A stretch of 64,000 nt of DNA from Patiria miniata (GCF_015706575.1 NW_024037059.1:37361058-37425057); one strand, 5' to 3'. Counted from the stretch's first letter, positions 46,971-58,444 are shown. The notes: generated from the letters alone by a model not told the origin. Numbers and translations: made by a program.

Positions 46971-49900
46971 TTAGTTGTCATTGAATATGTCGATGTAGAC
47001 CTTGTAGTCGTTGTTGACTTTCTTCCAAACAAACACTCCCCTGTCCAAAAAAAAAAGTTTGAAAACAAAACACCTCAAAGTTGAATTCAGGATGCAAAGG
47101 GTGTATTTTGATGGTAAAAACGCCATCATTGCAGCAGTGGGACTTTTTGCGTGTTTGAAAAACAAAATGTGTTTTAAAAGAAATCCCTTTAGAGCGACGA
47201 ACGTACAAACAAATTTGTATGGACTATAAGGCCAAAAAAAAAAAAGTCGGTCTCTGGTCAGCGCGCGCGTCGATTTTAATCATGCGCGTCAATCTTTTTT
47301 TTTCCAAAATGTTCCGCGGTAGCTCCAACAGCGCCCTCTATTGCCGCACCTCCTCAATTTTTTTTTACACCAAAGAGCACCAAGGAATGGGAAATTGCAC
47401 CAAGGCAAATGATCGAGAGCACCAAGGCAAATTATGGAGGACACCAATGTACATGAGGACACCAAAAAAGCAAAATAGTACCCCACCTTGTCTGTACAAT
47501 CCAAGCTTGAAGAAAAAAAAAAAAAGCAACAAAAAAAAAAAGCCGCGTCCCCGCGTCAATTCCGGAACTTTGGTCTGACCAGAGACCGAATATTTTTTGG
47601 CCTAATAAGCCGTATTTTTTCTCCAATTGTGGGGGCTGTATCGAACATTTTCTAGGTACAAGGTTCCTACACACCAAATACGTGCTCATAGGAAACAACG
47701 CCAAATCGGACACAAAGAGCGCCGCCTTGTGACGCTCAGGAGCAAGTTGGCAATTTGTGTTTTTTTTCTCTGGAAATTAAAGATTACGACATTTAGGACA
47801 ATTTTCAGTTCAATTTTACCAAAGGTAGCCACGTTCCCTCCCCAAAAACCTACCCCTACAACGGTTGCCAATCCCTGGGCCCAGGTGTGCGAAATAGATC
47901 CACAAGTTGAGTTTTTCTTCCGAATAAAATCGCCCGAGTTTGAAGCCACAAGGCACACATACTTGATGTCTATTGTCTTCAATCAATCCCAATTATAGGC
48001 CGCAAGGACCTCTTATTCAAAAGTACCCGTGGGACCACAAAATATTAATGAGCTCGCGGGCAGTAATTTACAGCGTTCTGGTGATGTGCACCCACAAACT
48101 CTTTAAAAAAAAGAATCCCGTTTGTTGAAGCAGTTATGATGAAATATTTACTTAAATATGTATTCTCCATGCACTTTTGAATTTTCGAGTTACGCCCTCG
48201 AAATTTAGTTAGTTTTTCTTTACAATTTGCTAATTTCTTAGTCAAATGTTAGTCATTTTCTAAACGTGTAATTGAACCAAAAAAATCTACCGACGTTAAG
48301 TTATTGTTATTTTTTTCTTCACAGAATTTTATTGGCCGCCAGGCAATAATTCAGTTTTCGTAGGGCAGGTTCATTTTGTGTGCAAAATGATTTTTTTCCA
48401 GAGGGTTGCAGACATCAAAAATTGGAATACAGTATTTTTTTCGATAACACCTTGAAAATTCATTAGGGGGGAAACAATCTATTTTCGTAGAGGACGGGGC
48501 ATATATATTTAAATGTAAAAAATAGAGATGGTACAAATGTTATGTTTCAACTGTTTTCTGTAAAACCTGTACTCTGTGTTCAACTTTGAACTGAACAAAA
48601 TAACACTTGTTTGCATTTTTTTTATGTGTAAGGTGGGGACGCAAAAGGTTAATAGGCTCGCTTGGTTCATTTTGAGTCCGATTCACTATGCATGCCCCCC
48701 TCAAAAACTCAGACAGTCGGTTGAAGTTTTGCAGCTGCTTATCTCTGAGCTTTGACATTAAGGAAAACAAAACTTTCCGATATTGTAAACTCCTCGGGAC
48801 CGGTTCTGTTCAAAAGGTGTTCAAAAGTTCCGCTGGGTTTTACCACAGAGCAAGGCGGTTGGTTTTGCAGTGTATGTAAGGGCACTTCAATAACCTTTGC
48901 ATCACGTGTTAATATCGCCCCCCCCAAAAAAAAAATTCTCGTTACCCCGACCTCAGTGTTAGCTCAAGACAGTATAAATTTATTAACTTATTTCTTAATA
49001 TATGAATTCAACATTGCCAAAGCCTACTCACTTCCCGTTAAAGATAGAAGTTCCGTTGGGGAATTTCATGGTAATTTTAAGCCGCTCCACAACGATGGAT
49101 CCGTCTGTACTAGGTGTGATCTCCTTTATTTCCAAGGTCGCGTCGAAATCATGCTCTATCCACTTCATGTGTTTTCGGGCCTCTGTTGAAATAATTATAC
49201 AGAGGCAGGCCCATTTCACATATTTTTCTGTTTTATAAGATGGAATTAGCATCGGGGATATGTAGATTTCATATTGGGTTTTGCCGTAAGCCGACCCCGG
49301 CAAGCTCGGTGGTCGAGTGGTAAGACGTCTGCACTAGTCAGCAGGAGGTCGTGGGTTTGAGTCCCACCTGAGTAAGCTTGTGACTTTTTTTTCTCGCAAG
49401 TCCGCGGATAACACTGAGAATATACAGTGTTTATAAAATACGTCTGCGAAGGGCAAAAAACTAATATAAAAGCTTGTACAGACATTTCTTGCTGAGATGT
49501 AGATGCGTCCATGTACGGTCCACTTCACAAGTAGATCTCAGGTCCAGTCACAGTGTAAGAACAGTAAGAAAGGAGTGCATAATATCGTCCAAGCTCATTT
49601 GTATAGCTTGTGATTTGCATTCGGACTGGTGGACTTGTGATGGAGTTGTGATGGACTTGCGATGGACTTGTGATCGATTGGTGATGGACTTGTAATGGAC
49701 TTGCGATGGACGTGCGATGGACTTGCGATGGGCTCTGACTACATCCCAGATTTCTTGACAATATGTCACTAGCTGTCATCTTTTATACCGAGGAGACAGT
49801 GAGTCTTGGTTTTCGGCAATAGACCCCTTGAATTGAGCGCCCTCATCGAGGACAGCTCTTTGTTCCTCTGTGATATGTATGATATGCGTACGTGCACTTT

Positions 49901-52900
49901 GCCACTAAATTTAAATAACACTTGTCCTAGCGCGGCTAGTTAGCGGCTAGATACTATCACGGACACTATACCGAAGAACGCATTGACCAAGGCTATATTG
50001 CCGTAAAAGTGACGGAGAACTTACCAGTTTTTCCAATCTGAACTGGGTGATGCTCCCGCATCACTCGGACATTATCGTCTAAATACGCCAACAAACAGTT
50101 CATGTCTTCGTTGTCTACACACGTCTCCATTCCCTGGGTCAACTGCGTTATCTTGTCTGACACTGCACATTTCAAACAAAGTTAACACAACAACGATATT
50201 TTTTTTAAAGAAATAATAATATTAAAAGGCTGACTGAATTCTCCTGACGTTTCACACCTGCAGTTCTTTTCAGAACCACACCTCTTAACACGTGGCTATA
50301 GAACTTTACGTTCTTACTGACGCACACAATTTTATTGCCATGTACTAAGGAAGTACATCATTATGATGCACTAAAGGGCGAGTTAAAATTCCCTTTGGAT
50401 ACGTTCTTGACGCCCACAAAAACGGAAAAGATGACCAAATGTTTCACTTCGGCCAACATTCGGTCTTGGTATTGACCACAGTCTGAAAAAAATTCACTGA
50501 TTTTCAGCTATGCATGAAAAGGATACAGGCCTTTCTTTGCGTGACTGCCCCAAAAACACTGCCAACACAATGTTCAGAATTGGCCTTTTGCTATCAACAC
50601 AATGGCAACAATGGGCCTCTGGGCAATGAAGGCAATAAACAGAATAACAGAATTATGGAATAACACTTATTGAACTTGAAACTGAATGTATAGATACGGT
50701 TCACATTTTCACTGTCCTGTTCAGGTACTTGCTTGGTTCATTTTTCCATATTTTGCAACGTTTCTGCGCCCGTCCGAGCGTTAGACTGCCGTACCTCCGG
50801 GAGGTGTTCTCTAAATTGCCCTGCCGTGTCTTACACCCTACCTGTCTCATACAACGTTCTGATCATCAAGGCCCTTTGAGTACAGTAAACTGAGGCCTTG
50901 CCACGGTTAATTTGAAATGTTATTTATTTTATATATTTATTTATTTATTTTATTTATTTATTTATATATATATATATATTTTTTTTTGGCAGGGAAGTTC
51001 TGAGACTCCTTTTATTTCAAACATCATTATCTTTACAAAGCTTCACAAAAAAACCCCAAAATATCCGTAACAAATACAGCAAAATAACAATGAAAACCTG
51101 AACATTAACAAAACAAAACAAACAAATTGCAAAAGGAAAAAATAGCGAAAACTCCGGAGCGGTGTGCATGCACGTCTTGCGCCCTCGAACGCTATTATTT
51201 ATTTATGTATTTATTTATTTATTTGTTTGTTTTTTCGCAGTGGAGTTCTGAGACTCTGTTTATTACAAACAAAGTCGGAGTTTCTGAAATTAGTTTTGGA
51301 ACATTTGGTTCTTAAGAAAATGACCCTCGGTCTCGCATTTAAATGGAAACTGAAAAGTCGCATGACGTGAAGAGAAATATCGCGTCAAAAATCGACCTTT
51401 CACGTCCGAAAACTTCCGTGTGGACTCGTGGAACTCGTGGAACTCGTTCAAGCATGAAAAGTTATGAAATATTTTGGCGGAACATTTTTGTAAACAAACT
51501 TGGAGGATATATTTTCATTTACAAACAAATTAAAAATGACCGTTGATAACACTCACTGTATATTAACGTGATCCAATCCAGCCTAGATATATGTAGGTAG
51601 GTCTTCGCTGATTTCTCACCTTTTCTGAGGCAATTTTGTCAGTGTTTTCAATTAACAGATCTTATCATTTAACCCTTTATACACACATTGATACAGGTTT
51701 GATATCATCTTTGCCGTATCCCAATCATTTTTGACTCGCCAGCCGGGCTACCGCTAATTTCGAACCCTATAAGCAAAAATATATGAAAACTTGGACATAA
51801 ACAAAAACAAAACAAACAAACAAATTCAGTGCCGAAATTTTGGACCCCACATGCAGCGCACCCCACTACCGTCACAGGAGGAGGAATGGCGCAGACATCG
51901 GGTGAAATTCACGCACAAGTACAATTTATAAGTAACAACATTACGGACTCTGTTGAGTCGATTAAAGACAGGCCAACAAACGGTGTTATTAACTGTCCTA
52001 CCCCGAATAATTGCTTGGCTGATAATGATGATACCTTTACCTCCCTTGACAAGTTTAAAAAGGTAAGGGGCTTAAAAACTGCTCATTTAAATGTACAAAT
52101 CCTAAGACCTAAAATTGATCAGTTGCGTCTTCTCATGGCTGAACATGAAATTCATATTCTCACCTTGAGTGAAACTTGGCTTCATGGTGGTATTAATGAT
52201 ACAGAAGTTAATATTATACAAATATTGAATGATTTATCTCGTGGTGTAGTAAAACTAGCCTCCCTCGGTGATCCATGGAGCATTCTATTTTCCCTCGGCT
52301 TCGCCTCGGGAAAATAGAATGTCCAAGGATCACCTCGGGAGGCTAGTTTTACTACACCACGAGATAAATCATTCAATATTTGTTTTATAACACTTCACCC
52401 ACAGATTCTGCTTGGTTTTAATATTTTAGATTATTTAAATCTGAACACAGTTTAAATAAACCTAAATTTCAATACAAAATTGGTGAAAAATGTGTTTCTC
52501 TCTTCCAAATTACCCCTTCACAAAATGTTTGAACCCAACTGTGCGGCGCGCTCTCTAGCTTTGGAACAAAACGCGCAACGCGCAACGCGCACACCAGCAT
52601 GCATTTGCACACAAATACCGCGCCGTGGAAATAGTACTTTGGTTGCTTATACAAATATTGAGTGGCTCAGCGTGGAATGGGAGGAATATTATCGCAAGGT
52701 AAAATCTGGACTTTTCCATTTCACGAGGCGAAGCCGAGTGAAATGGAAAAGTCCAGATTTTACCGAGCGATAATATTCCTCCCATCTCACAATTTAAAGC
52801 CACTCAATATTTGTTTTATATAACTGACATATAGATCCTTGTCATTTGATATATTTGAACTTTTATTTCAATACAAAACTGGAGGAAAATGTATTTCTCT

Positions 52901-55900
52901 CTTTGAAACCACCCCTTCACGAAAATGTTTGAATCCAACGCTGTAGCGCTTGCTCTTTGGAACAATACGCGCTACGCGCAACGCTGAACGCACACACCAG
53001 CATGCATTTGCACACAAATACCGCGTCATGATCCTAACTGTTGAATAGTATTTCCCATTCCCCATGGGCGGATAGTATACAAATTTATACAACACCTGAA
53101 TAAATCCCCGTCATCTGATTGGTGAATTGTAGATCACGTGATATATTATTATTCAGTATAATGCACGGTGCGACCATGCGTTATACCCATGCGTTATACC
53201 GTTTCACTTTGCGCTTGTTCCATGACGCGGTATTTGCGTGCAAAATGCATGCTGGTGTGCGCGTTCAGCGTAGCGCGTTTTGTTCCAAAGAGCCAGCGCT
53301 ACAGCGTTGGGTTCAAACATTTTCGTGAAGGGGTAGTTCAACATCTTTGAAATCAAAATAAATTGTAGTTTATAATTTACCAATCAAATGACGAGAATTT
53401 ATTCAGGTGTTGTATAAAACAAATAACGAATGTTTTACGTTCGTGCGATGGAAAGAATAATTTCATTCGGTGACAGATTGAATGTTCTATTCCACTCGGC
53501 TTCGCCTCGTGGAATAGAACATTCAATCTGTCACCTCATGAAATTATTCTTACCATCGCACTCACAAACAGTCGTTATTTGTATATTATACAACACCTGA
53601 ATAAATCCCCGTCATCTGATTGGTGAATTGTAGATCACGTGACATATTATTATTCGGTATAATGCACGGTGCAACCATGCGTTATACCCATGCGTTATAC
53701 CGTTTCACTTTGCGCTTGTTCCAAGACGCGGTATTTGCGTGCAAAATGCATGCTGGTGTGCGCGTTCAGCGTAGCGCGTATTGTTCCAAAGAGCCAGCGC
53801 TACAGCGTTGGGTTCAAACATTTTCGTGAAGGGGTAGTTCAACATCTTTAAAATCAAAATAAATTGTAGTTTATAATTTACCAATCAAATGACGAGAATG
53901 TATTCAGGTGTTGTATAAAACAAATAACGAATGTTTTACGTTCGTGCGATGGAAAGAATAATTTCATTCGGTGACAGATTGAATGTTCTATTCCACTCGG
54001 CTTCGCCTCGTGGAATAGAACATTCAATCTGTCACCTCATGAAATTATTCTTACCATCGCACTCACAAACATTCATTATTTGTATAATAACATGGTTTGA
54101 GGGTGGACAGTCGATATTCGCTCCCCGAGGTATTGGAAGTTGACAAACTAGTTCCCGAGGCGAAGCCGAGGGAACTAGTTTGTCAACTTCCAATACCGAG
54201 GGGAGCTAATATTGACTGTCCACCCGAAATAAACCATGTTATATTTGTTTTACTATACCTCATACATATTCAGTTGCCGAATTTTGTTTTATTATTATGC
54301 ACCTAAAACAAAATTTGGGGAAACTTGTACAGCTCACCAAAAGATTCAACTTCAATTACTAGTTCGGTTCGTTTGCAATATAATACAGTTACTACAGTTG
54401 TAAATACAGTTGTTTGCAATGTGTACAACTTTCTTTTGTACAGGAGACATCTTTACACGGTCTATACATTTCTCCAGTACGGCATCATTGAGCTCTGTAA
54501 ATTAACATTTACGCGAACCGTGCAACCATGCATCTCTCCTGTGCGATGTTCGCGCTTGCGTACTGCACCCGTGCGACAGTTCCTCGATTGCTCTGTAAAG
54601 CGCATGCGTAGGGTAACCCATGCGACAGTCTACTACGCATGCGTATTTACAATGTGCGTGAATCCTCGCGCGCGCGTTTGGTAAACAGCAAGAATAACAT
54701 CTGGCACGTGATGGTGAATTGACCAGTGAACGTTCGGCTCTCGATCATGAGTATGTATGAGGTATAGTAATACTTTTTGAGCGGCGGCGTGAATGGGAGC
54801 AATAACAAATGTCACGTGATGTGAGTTCCACCAATCAAATGACAAGGATCTGTATGTCGGTAATATAAAATGGTATAGTACTTTGGTTGCTACGGGTATA
54901 GTACTTTTGGCCGTGCACAGAAAAATAGCAAAAATAGAAAGTATCATGTGACTCGCTCTCGGCCAATCAAGACACAGAATATGTGGGTGAGGTGTTATAA
55001 TGATAACTACACATTGATTCGTGCCGATCGTATAGGTGATAACCATGGAGGTGTTGCCTGTTACATCTCTAAGCATATCTCTCATCGTGTCATGGCTTGA
55101 GTAAACTGTGACATCGAATCTTGCTGGGTGGAAATAAATCTGAAGAAGAGTAAGCCAATTGTTCTAGTTGTTGCTTACCTTCCAAACAAAAGACCGGATC
55201 ATCTTCTCAAATTTAGGCATGAAGTTATTGATCAGTATGCTTCTAATAATTATGAATTAATTGTTGCGGGTGATTTTAACTTAAATATGTTTGATAGTAC
55301 AGAGCGTAAAAAAATTGATGACTTTTGCTGTGAGATGCAGTTATCTCAGTTAGGTAAATGCCAACAACACAAAACTCATCTGTGCCGTATTCGAAAGCGT
55401 TTGAATATTAATGAATTCACCACCCTGCAATACATATTCCAAATGTAATGAATGTGCATATTATGAAGTTCATGAATATAAATCAAATTGACAACTATGA
55501 AAAACGCCATAACAATTGAACTTAATTATCATATTGATTAGTCTTTCAAGGTAGTGCAGTCTTTGGTCTATTGACGCATTACATAGTTGTATAACATGGA
55601 GTCCATTGGTACCCATAGGTTAACGTTAAAAGGGGTCTGGACATTCGAGGGGTGATAACCACTAATAAGCTACCACATTGAAAAGGCTGAAAATCATATC
55701 AAGATATAAGCTAGAGATGTACAGCAATAAAAAAAAATAGCAACTAGATTTTGCCACCTTGGGTGGTGAATTTAGGGTCTTGGCCCATGGACTAATGGTA
55801 AAGTAAAAGAGCTCAGATTTCACATGAGTCCAAATTTCATATGACCCCAGCTCAAGAATCATTTGGAGAGCCTTTAATTTTCAACCCAAAGATGATACCC

Positions 55901-56803
55901 TATTAAACCTGGGTTTTATATATTATATGATTTAATGTAGGCCCTACATTTCGAAAAGAACACATTTCGAAGAGAACACATTTCGAAGAGAACACATATG
56001 AGACAGAGTCCCGAAAAAGGGGACCTCAAAATTCATCACCAGGATATGAAAGCTGATGTTGAAAACAAATTATTACATTGGTATCACACGCTGATTTTTA
56101 TATAATTACAGGGTGAGTCAAAAAGAAAGTAACCGGGATTAATACAAAAAAATCTTAAAAGCAATTGAATTTAATACAGGAATGAAGTATGTCTGAAGAG
56201 CATGTTCTTCCACTCATCTTAAAAAAGGAATTACTGAAATTGATCCAAGCTATCAGAAGTTAAGCATGTTTAAGACCTATTTTCATATAGCTGTCCATGG
56301 AATGCCATTGGAAGCTATTGATCCTGAGATGAGTGAGAATTACAGATTACACCCACACATTCAAATACAAATGGGATTTCAATCACATTGTCTGATTCCA
56401 AAGTGTTTCTCCTGTGCCCTGGTATGCGTCAAAAAATTAGACCCAGCCCCTGACATTTTGAAATTGCCACATTTCGCAATCCATCCCCTCCCAGAAAAGA
56501 GAAAGGATTTAAAATGGGTCCACCATTCTATTTTGCTCTTCAGACACTGCTTGTAGACATTGTGTGGAATCATGTGCTATACTATGAAACCCCCTTCCCC
56601 CCCCCCCCCCCCCCCCGACATTCTGCTTAAGATGCAGGACTACCAATTACTGGGTTTAGCGATACATTACCACTCGTGCCACGTTCGGCTTCTTCCACCG
56701 CCAAGGCGTCAGCTTCTACCTCTTGGAGCACCGAGGCGTCTTGCTTGACCACAAGGAACCCCACCGTCAGCAGGGCCAGCAGACAGGCAGTAACAGGGGA
56801 CAT
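46971..56803 (-). CDS. Secreted SnoaL/NTF2-fold (DUF4440-like) protein, four exons, 163 aa
   Basis: Minus-strand exons 56803-56671, 50162-50025, 49182-49032 and 47040-46971 join in phases 1, 1, 2 into one frame of 164 codons with the stop. Exon 1 encodes a signal peptide (MSPVTACLLALLTVGFLVV) and an acidic linker (EVEADALAVEEAER). Exons 2-4 encode an NTF2-like cone fold: VSDKITQLTQGMETCVDNED, LAYLDDNVRVM, HPVQIGKTGEARKH, then the strands DATLEIKEITPS and VERLKITMKF, ending GVFVWKKVNNDYKVYIDIFN. The G-x-x-x-W-K-K...D-Y-K-x-Y-x-D-x-F-N ending is typical of SnoaL-like/DUF4440 domains. These bind small hydrophobic ligands or catalyse isomer and hydration steps; no activity can be assigned here. 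An identical-length first exon at 58839-58707 could serve as an alternative start. Intron 1 (6.5 kb) contains a broken LINE and hairpin repeats, which makes the exon-1 link an inference from matching phase and family, not proof. Confidence 0.75.
47230..47602. mobile_element. MITE, ends GGCC..GTCGGTCTCTGGTC, absent from the sister duplicate
   Basis: Inverted ends GGCCAAAAA...GTCGGTCTCTGGTC and GACCAGAGACCGAA...TTTTTTGGCC enclose a CG-rich then A-rich interior with TTTTTTTTTCCAAAATGTTC. The sister copy near 63427-63450 has a short continuous sequence here, which marks the empty site. It lies in intron 3 of the SnoaL-like gene. Confidence 0.8.
49303..49465 (+). repeat. tRNA-derived SINE, best-preserved copy
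   Basis: The A box lies in GCTCGGTGGTCGAGTGGTAA and the B box in GTGGGTTTGAGTCCCACC, as in a Ser/Leu-type tRNA. A body follows (CTCGCAAGTCCGCGGATAAC, then ATACAGTGTTTATAAAATAC and GAAGGGCAAAA). The first part matches the copies at 19306-19398 and 39262-39380. Confidence 0.75.
49631..49729. repeat. 11-bp minisatellite, nine units of GGACTTGTGAT
   Basis: Nine consecutive 11-bp units fill exactly 99 bp; most differ from GGACTTGTGAT at one or two positions. The same unit, with one change, forms the arms of the foldback at 18141-18330. Confidence 0.85.
50170..51820. other. Part of intron 1 of the SnoaL-like gene; simple repeats only
   Basis: Two ATTT-rich low-complexity runs (50925-50985 and 51195-51232) are each followed by related text (AGTTCTGAGACTC, then TTTATT and CAAAC). 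This looks like two copies of one retroposed or tandem piece. I see no coding exon. Confidence 0.5.
52225..52378. repeat. Core-hairpin element, copy 2 (core 52294-52307)
   Basis: Same arms as copy 1 at 32757-32910 (GGTGATCCATGG inner arm, CTCGTGGTGTAGTAAAAC outer arm) but with the core in the opposite sense, CTCGGCTTCGCCTC. The right flank is also shared with copy 1. Confidence 0.85.
52656..52809. repeat. Core-hairpin element, copy 3 (core 52725-52738)
   Basis: The core GAGGCGAAGCCGAG is flanked by a 27-bp inner arm GGTAAAATCTGG...ATTTCAC unrelated in sequence to copies 1 and 2. The outer arm ends TATTGAGTGGCT and AGCCACTCAATA, close to copies 1 and 2. Confidence 0.85.
53420..53581. repeat. 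Core-hairpin element, copy 4 (core 53495-53509)
   Basis: The inner arm is 27 bp, GGTGACAGATTG...ATTCCAC, with the core CTCGGCTTCGCCTCG. The outer arm starts CAAATAACGAATGTTT. It is identical in arms to copy 5 because both lie in the tandem duplication. Confidence 0.85.
53921..54082. repeat. Core-hairpin element, copy 5 (core 53996-54010)
   Basis: Tandem duplicate of copy 4, 501 bp downstream, with a few changes in the outermost right arm (ACATTCATTATTTG). Confidence 0.85.
54088..54241. repeat. Core-hairpin element, copy 6 (core 54157-54170)
   Basis: The core GAGGCGAAGCCGAG is flanked by a 28-bp inner arm GGTATTGGAAGT...TAGTTCCC. The outer arm is AACATGGTTTGAGGGTGGAC / GTCCACCC...AAACCATGTT. 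The arm sequence is unrelated to copies 1-5. Confidence 0.85.
56107..56560. repeat. Dispersed repeat, relative of 12128-12760
   Basis: It starts ACAGGGTGAGTCAAAAAGAA as at 12129. Inside, CATGGAATGCCATTGGAAG matches the complement near 12590. The partner end is not found, so the copy is truncated. Confidence 0.55.
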
Positions 56804-58180
56804 GATGACAATACGAGCAGAGGTTGACCAAAAGCTGTCTGTTGAGATCGAAGTCCGGCTTGAAACCAAGTCAGTCAATCGTGCTTAGCGTAATTTGGGG
56901 CTGTGCGGCTGAAACTTTCGTCAGAGCAGTTATGATTCCTGACATTGGTAGCAATCGCTTATGTAAATCCCTGAACGTGCACATTGATGACTCAGAGTCG
57001 CATGACTAAAGTCGTAAATTTCAAGTATATTACAAGGTCTTTTTTGCAAAACTTTGGCGTTCTTTCAATTCTATTTTGTTTAATTTCTTAAGATTAATTT
57101 TTAGTTTTAGAATACCGATTAACTTTTTCCCCCGACAGTTAATGAAATACAATGTATTTTGGAAAAAAAGCAATCCCATTTAAAGTTTTGTCAACAAACT
57201 TGCACACAAATGGGTGAGTCATTTTGGCAAGATGTCAAATACCAAAATGATGGAACTGGCTACGTAAGTTTGAAATATTCATGACTGGGCGATGACAGGT
57301 TTTATGAACCGTATGTTGCATTAATTAAGGTAAAATAAGTACTTTGGCCTGCGTTGCATGCATTATGTTGAGAAATGTTAGTTGAGTTTTTGCATTACGT
57401 GACTGAATATTTTTTTCCAAACGTGTGGTTTAATGTTGTTTCTAATGAACGGGTTCTGCAAGTGTTTTAAGGTGCACTTTTAAGACGGTTAGAAACATTC
57501 TTTGTGGGAAAACTGCAGACACGTCAAACATATTGTGTGGGATCGTTAAGGCATCACCGGCCCGCTCACTCATCCATCTATTGGAGCGGTTACAGCGCCA
57601 CCACACGGCAAACATTGTCGTGTGTTGGACTGGCCGTTCCAACTGACCTTCAGGTACGAGATTTTCTTTGTTTTAGATGATTTTGGTATCATCTAAACTT
57701 ATTAGGCTTCATATTATTGTTGTATATATTCAACACATAGCTAGGTTGATTTTTGTGTAAAACTAGTTTGGAACTTCATCATAAGCAGACTTGTGTCGTT
57801 TATCCAACATCGCGCCGCCTAGCCCCATTAATGTGGCTGAAATACTGGACTACCTCCGTAGATCAGCAACAAATTTGCCATATGCCCTGTGCGTGGAAAG
57901 TTCCGTTGCTAGGGGAGCAGAACATCAAATTAAGATTAGAAATTATTATGTCACTTTATACTCACACAATAACATCATCTACAACTGCTTAATAGGGAAA
58001 AAAAATTAATTCATAATGAATTCAACGTGTTTTTTTTAATTACCTTCAGAGGACTAGTTATCTTGTAATTTCGGGTTGACTTTTGAACGAATTTCTGCTG
58101 CTATTGGTTCACGATAATCAATAATACTTTTTGGGGGCGGCGATAAGGCCCCCCCCCCCCCAAAAAAAGAGTCTCTGGTT
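56558..58180. repeat. Tandem duplicated unit 1 (partner 58604-60530)
   Basis: Both units start GGAATCATGTGCTATACTAT with a C run and continue through the SnoaL first exon, block R1 and the small-ORF block to the text CTTTTTGGGGGCGGCGATAA. Unit 1 keeps about 300 bp (56960-57280) that unit 2 lacks; unit 2 has an extra inserted element (59244-59912). Confidence 0.85.
57559..58010 (+). pseudogene. Copy of the unrecognised small-ORF block, start codon lost
   Basis: The block matches 59913-60380. The frame corresponding to the intact ORF at 60163 reads IAPPSPINVAEILDYLRRSA here because ATG has become ATC; after that the frame stays open and runs on past the stop of the other copy (to 58009). Over 39 aligned residues there are four differences. 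This is either a decayed first exon or a non-coding block. Confidence 0.4.
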
Positions 58181-58287
58181 TCCGGTTTCTCCGGTTTCTC
58201 CGGTATCCGGTTCGTAAGTATGAGGTCATTCAATTTAAACCACGCCCACTGCACCCGGAGTGAAATTAGAACCGCTGTCACATGAAA

Positions 58288-58444
58288 ATCCGACTCCTAT
58301 GAAAATCGGACCCCTATTTCCCTATTATTGGTTGATCCCTCGCACGTGACAGGTCACTCTGCCGAAACGACCGTAAACATAGCTTAGTATCGAACTCACG
58401 CGTGCGCAGTACTACCAATGAGTCCACATTTCATGGAGTAGGAT
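58288..58444. mobile_element. MITE, copy of 1927-2085
   Basis: The ends ATCCGACTCC and GGAGTAGGAT and the interior CACGTGACAGGTCACTCT match the first copy. It sits between the two duplicated units. Confidence 0.7.

Larger units (their letters stand above)
44600..48900. repeat. Segmental duplication, left copy (partner 60845-64000)
   Basis: Long colinear similarity starts at GATTCGAATTCATC (near 44637 and 60851) and continues through TAATAAGCTGAATAAT, GAAGCAGCGAGGCGCCAT, the SnoaL last exon (46971 and 63187) and TTTTCTAG (near 47649 and 63480). It is still visible at 48825 against 63970. The pair differ by many substitutions and by whole transposons. The duplicated region carries at least the 3' half of the SnoaL gene. 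Confidence 0.8.
53086..54086. repeat. 501-bp tandem duplication, two copies
   Basis: The sequence from about 53086 repeats from about 53587 with very few changes; AACACCTGAATAAATCCCCG occurs at 53091 and 53592. Each copy carries one core hairpin. The high identity suggests a recent event. Confidence 0.9.
52215..54998. mobile_element. Composite hairpin-rich block inserted into the LINE
   Basis: The block separates two halves of one LINE reading frame. It contains five core hairpins (52225, 52656, 53420, 53921, 54088), a 501-bp tandem duplication, and an inverted pair 52911-53030 / 53221-53338 rich in GCGCAACGC iterons (ACGCGCTACGCGCAACGCTG). The left edge near 52218 reads TATACAAATATTGAATG, as at the left edge of the hairpin at 32757. 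No transposase or other gene is present. Confidence 0.75.
51829..55445 (+). mobile_element. Broken LINE (non-LTR retrotransposon), endonuclease part only, split by a 2.8-kb insertion
   Basis: From about 51880 the plus strand encodes the start of an APE-type endonuclease: LKTAHLNVQILRPKIDQLRL, then HILTLSETWLHGGINDTEV. The frame breaks at about 52215, where a block of hairpin repeats begins. It resumes near 54999 with YTLIRADRIGDNHGGVACYI, then a stop codon at 55099-55101 (MA*VNCD), then SKPIVLVVAYLPNKRPDHLL and IVAGDFNLNMF, the conserved G-D-F-N motif. It degrades near 55440. No reverse transcriptase domain follows. The domain order matches CR1/L2/Jockey-like LINEs; the exact family is open. 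It lies in intron 1 of the SnoaL-like gene, in the opposite orientation. Confidence 0.85.

Noticed and set aside
56627-56878. A longer N-terminus (MTDLVSS...) for the SnoaL-like protein
   Set aside because: The frame is open upstream, but starting at MSPVTACLLALL puts the hydrophobic signal segment at the N-terminus as expected, and the other copy differs upstream.
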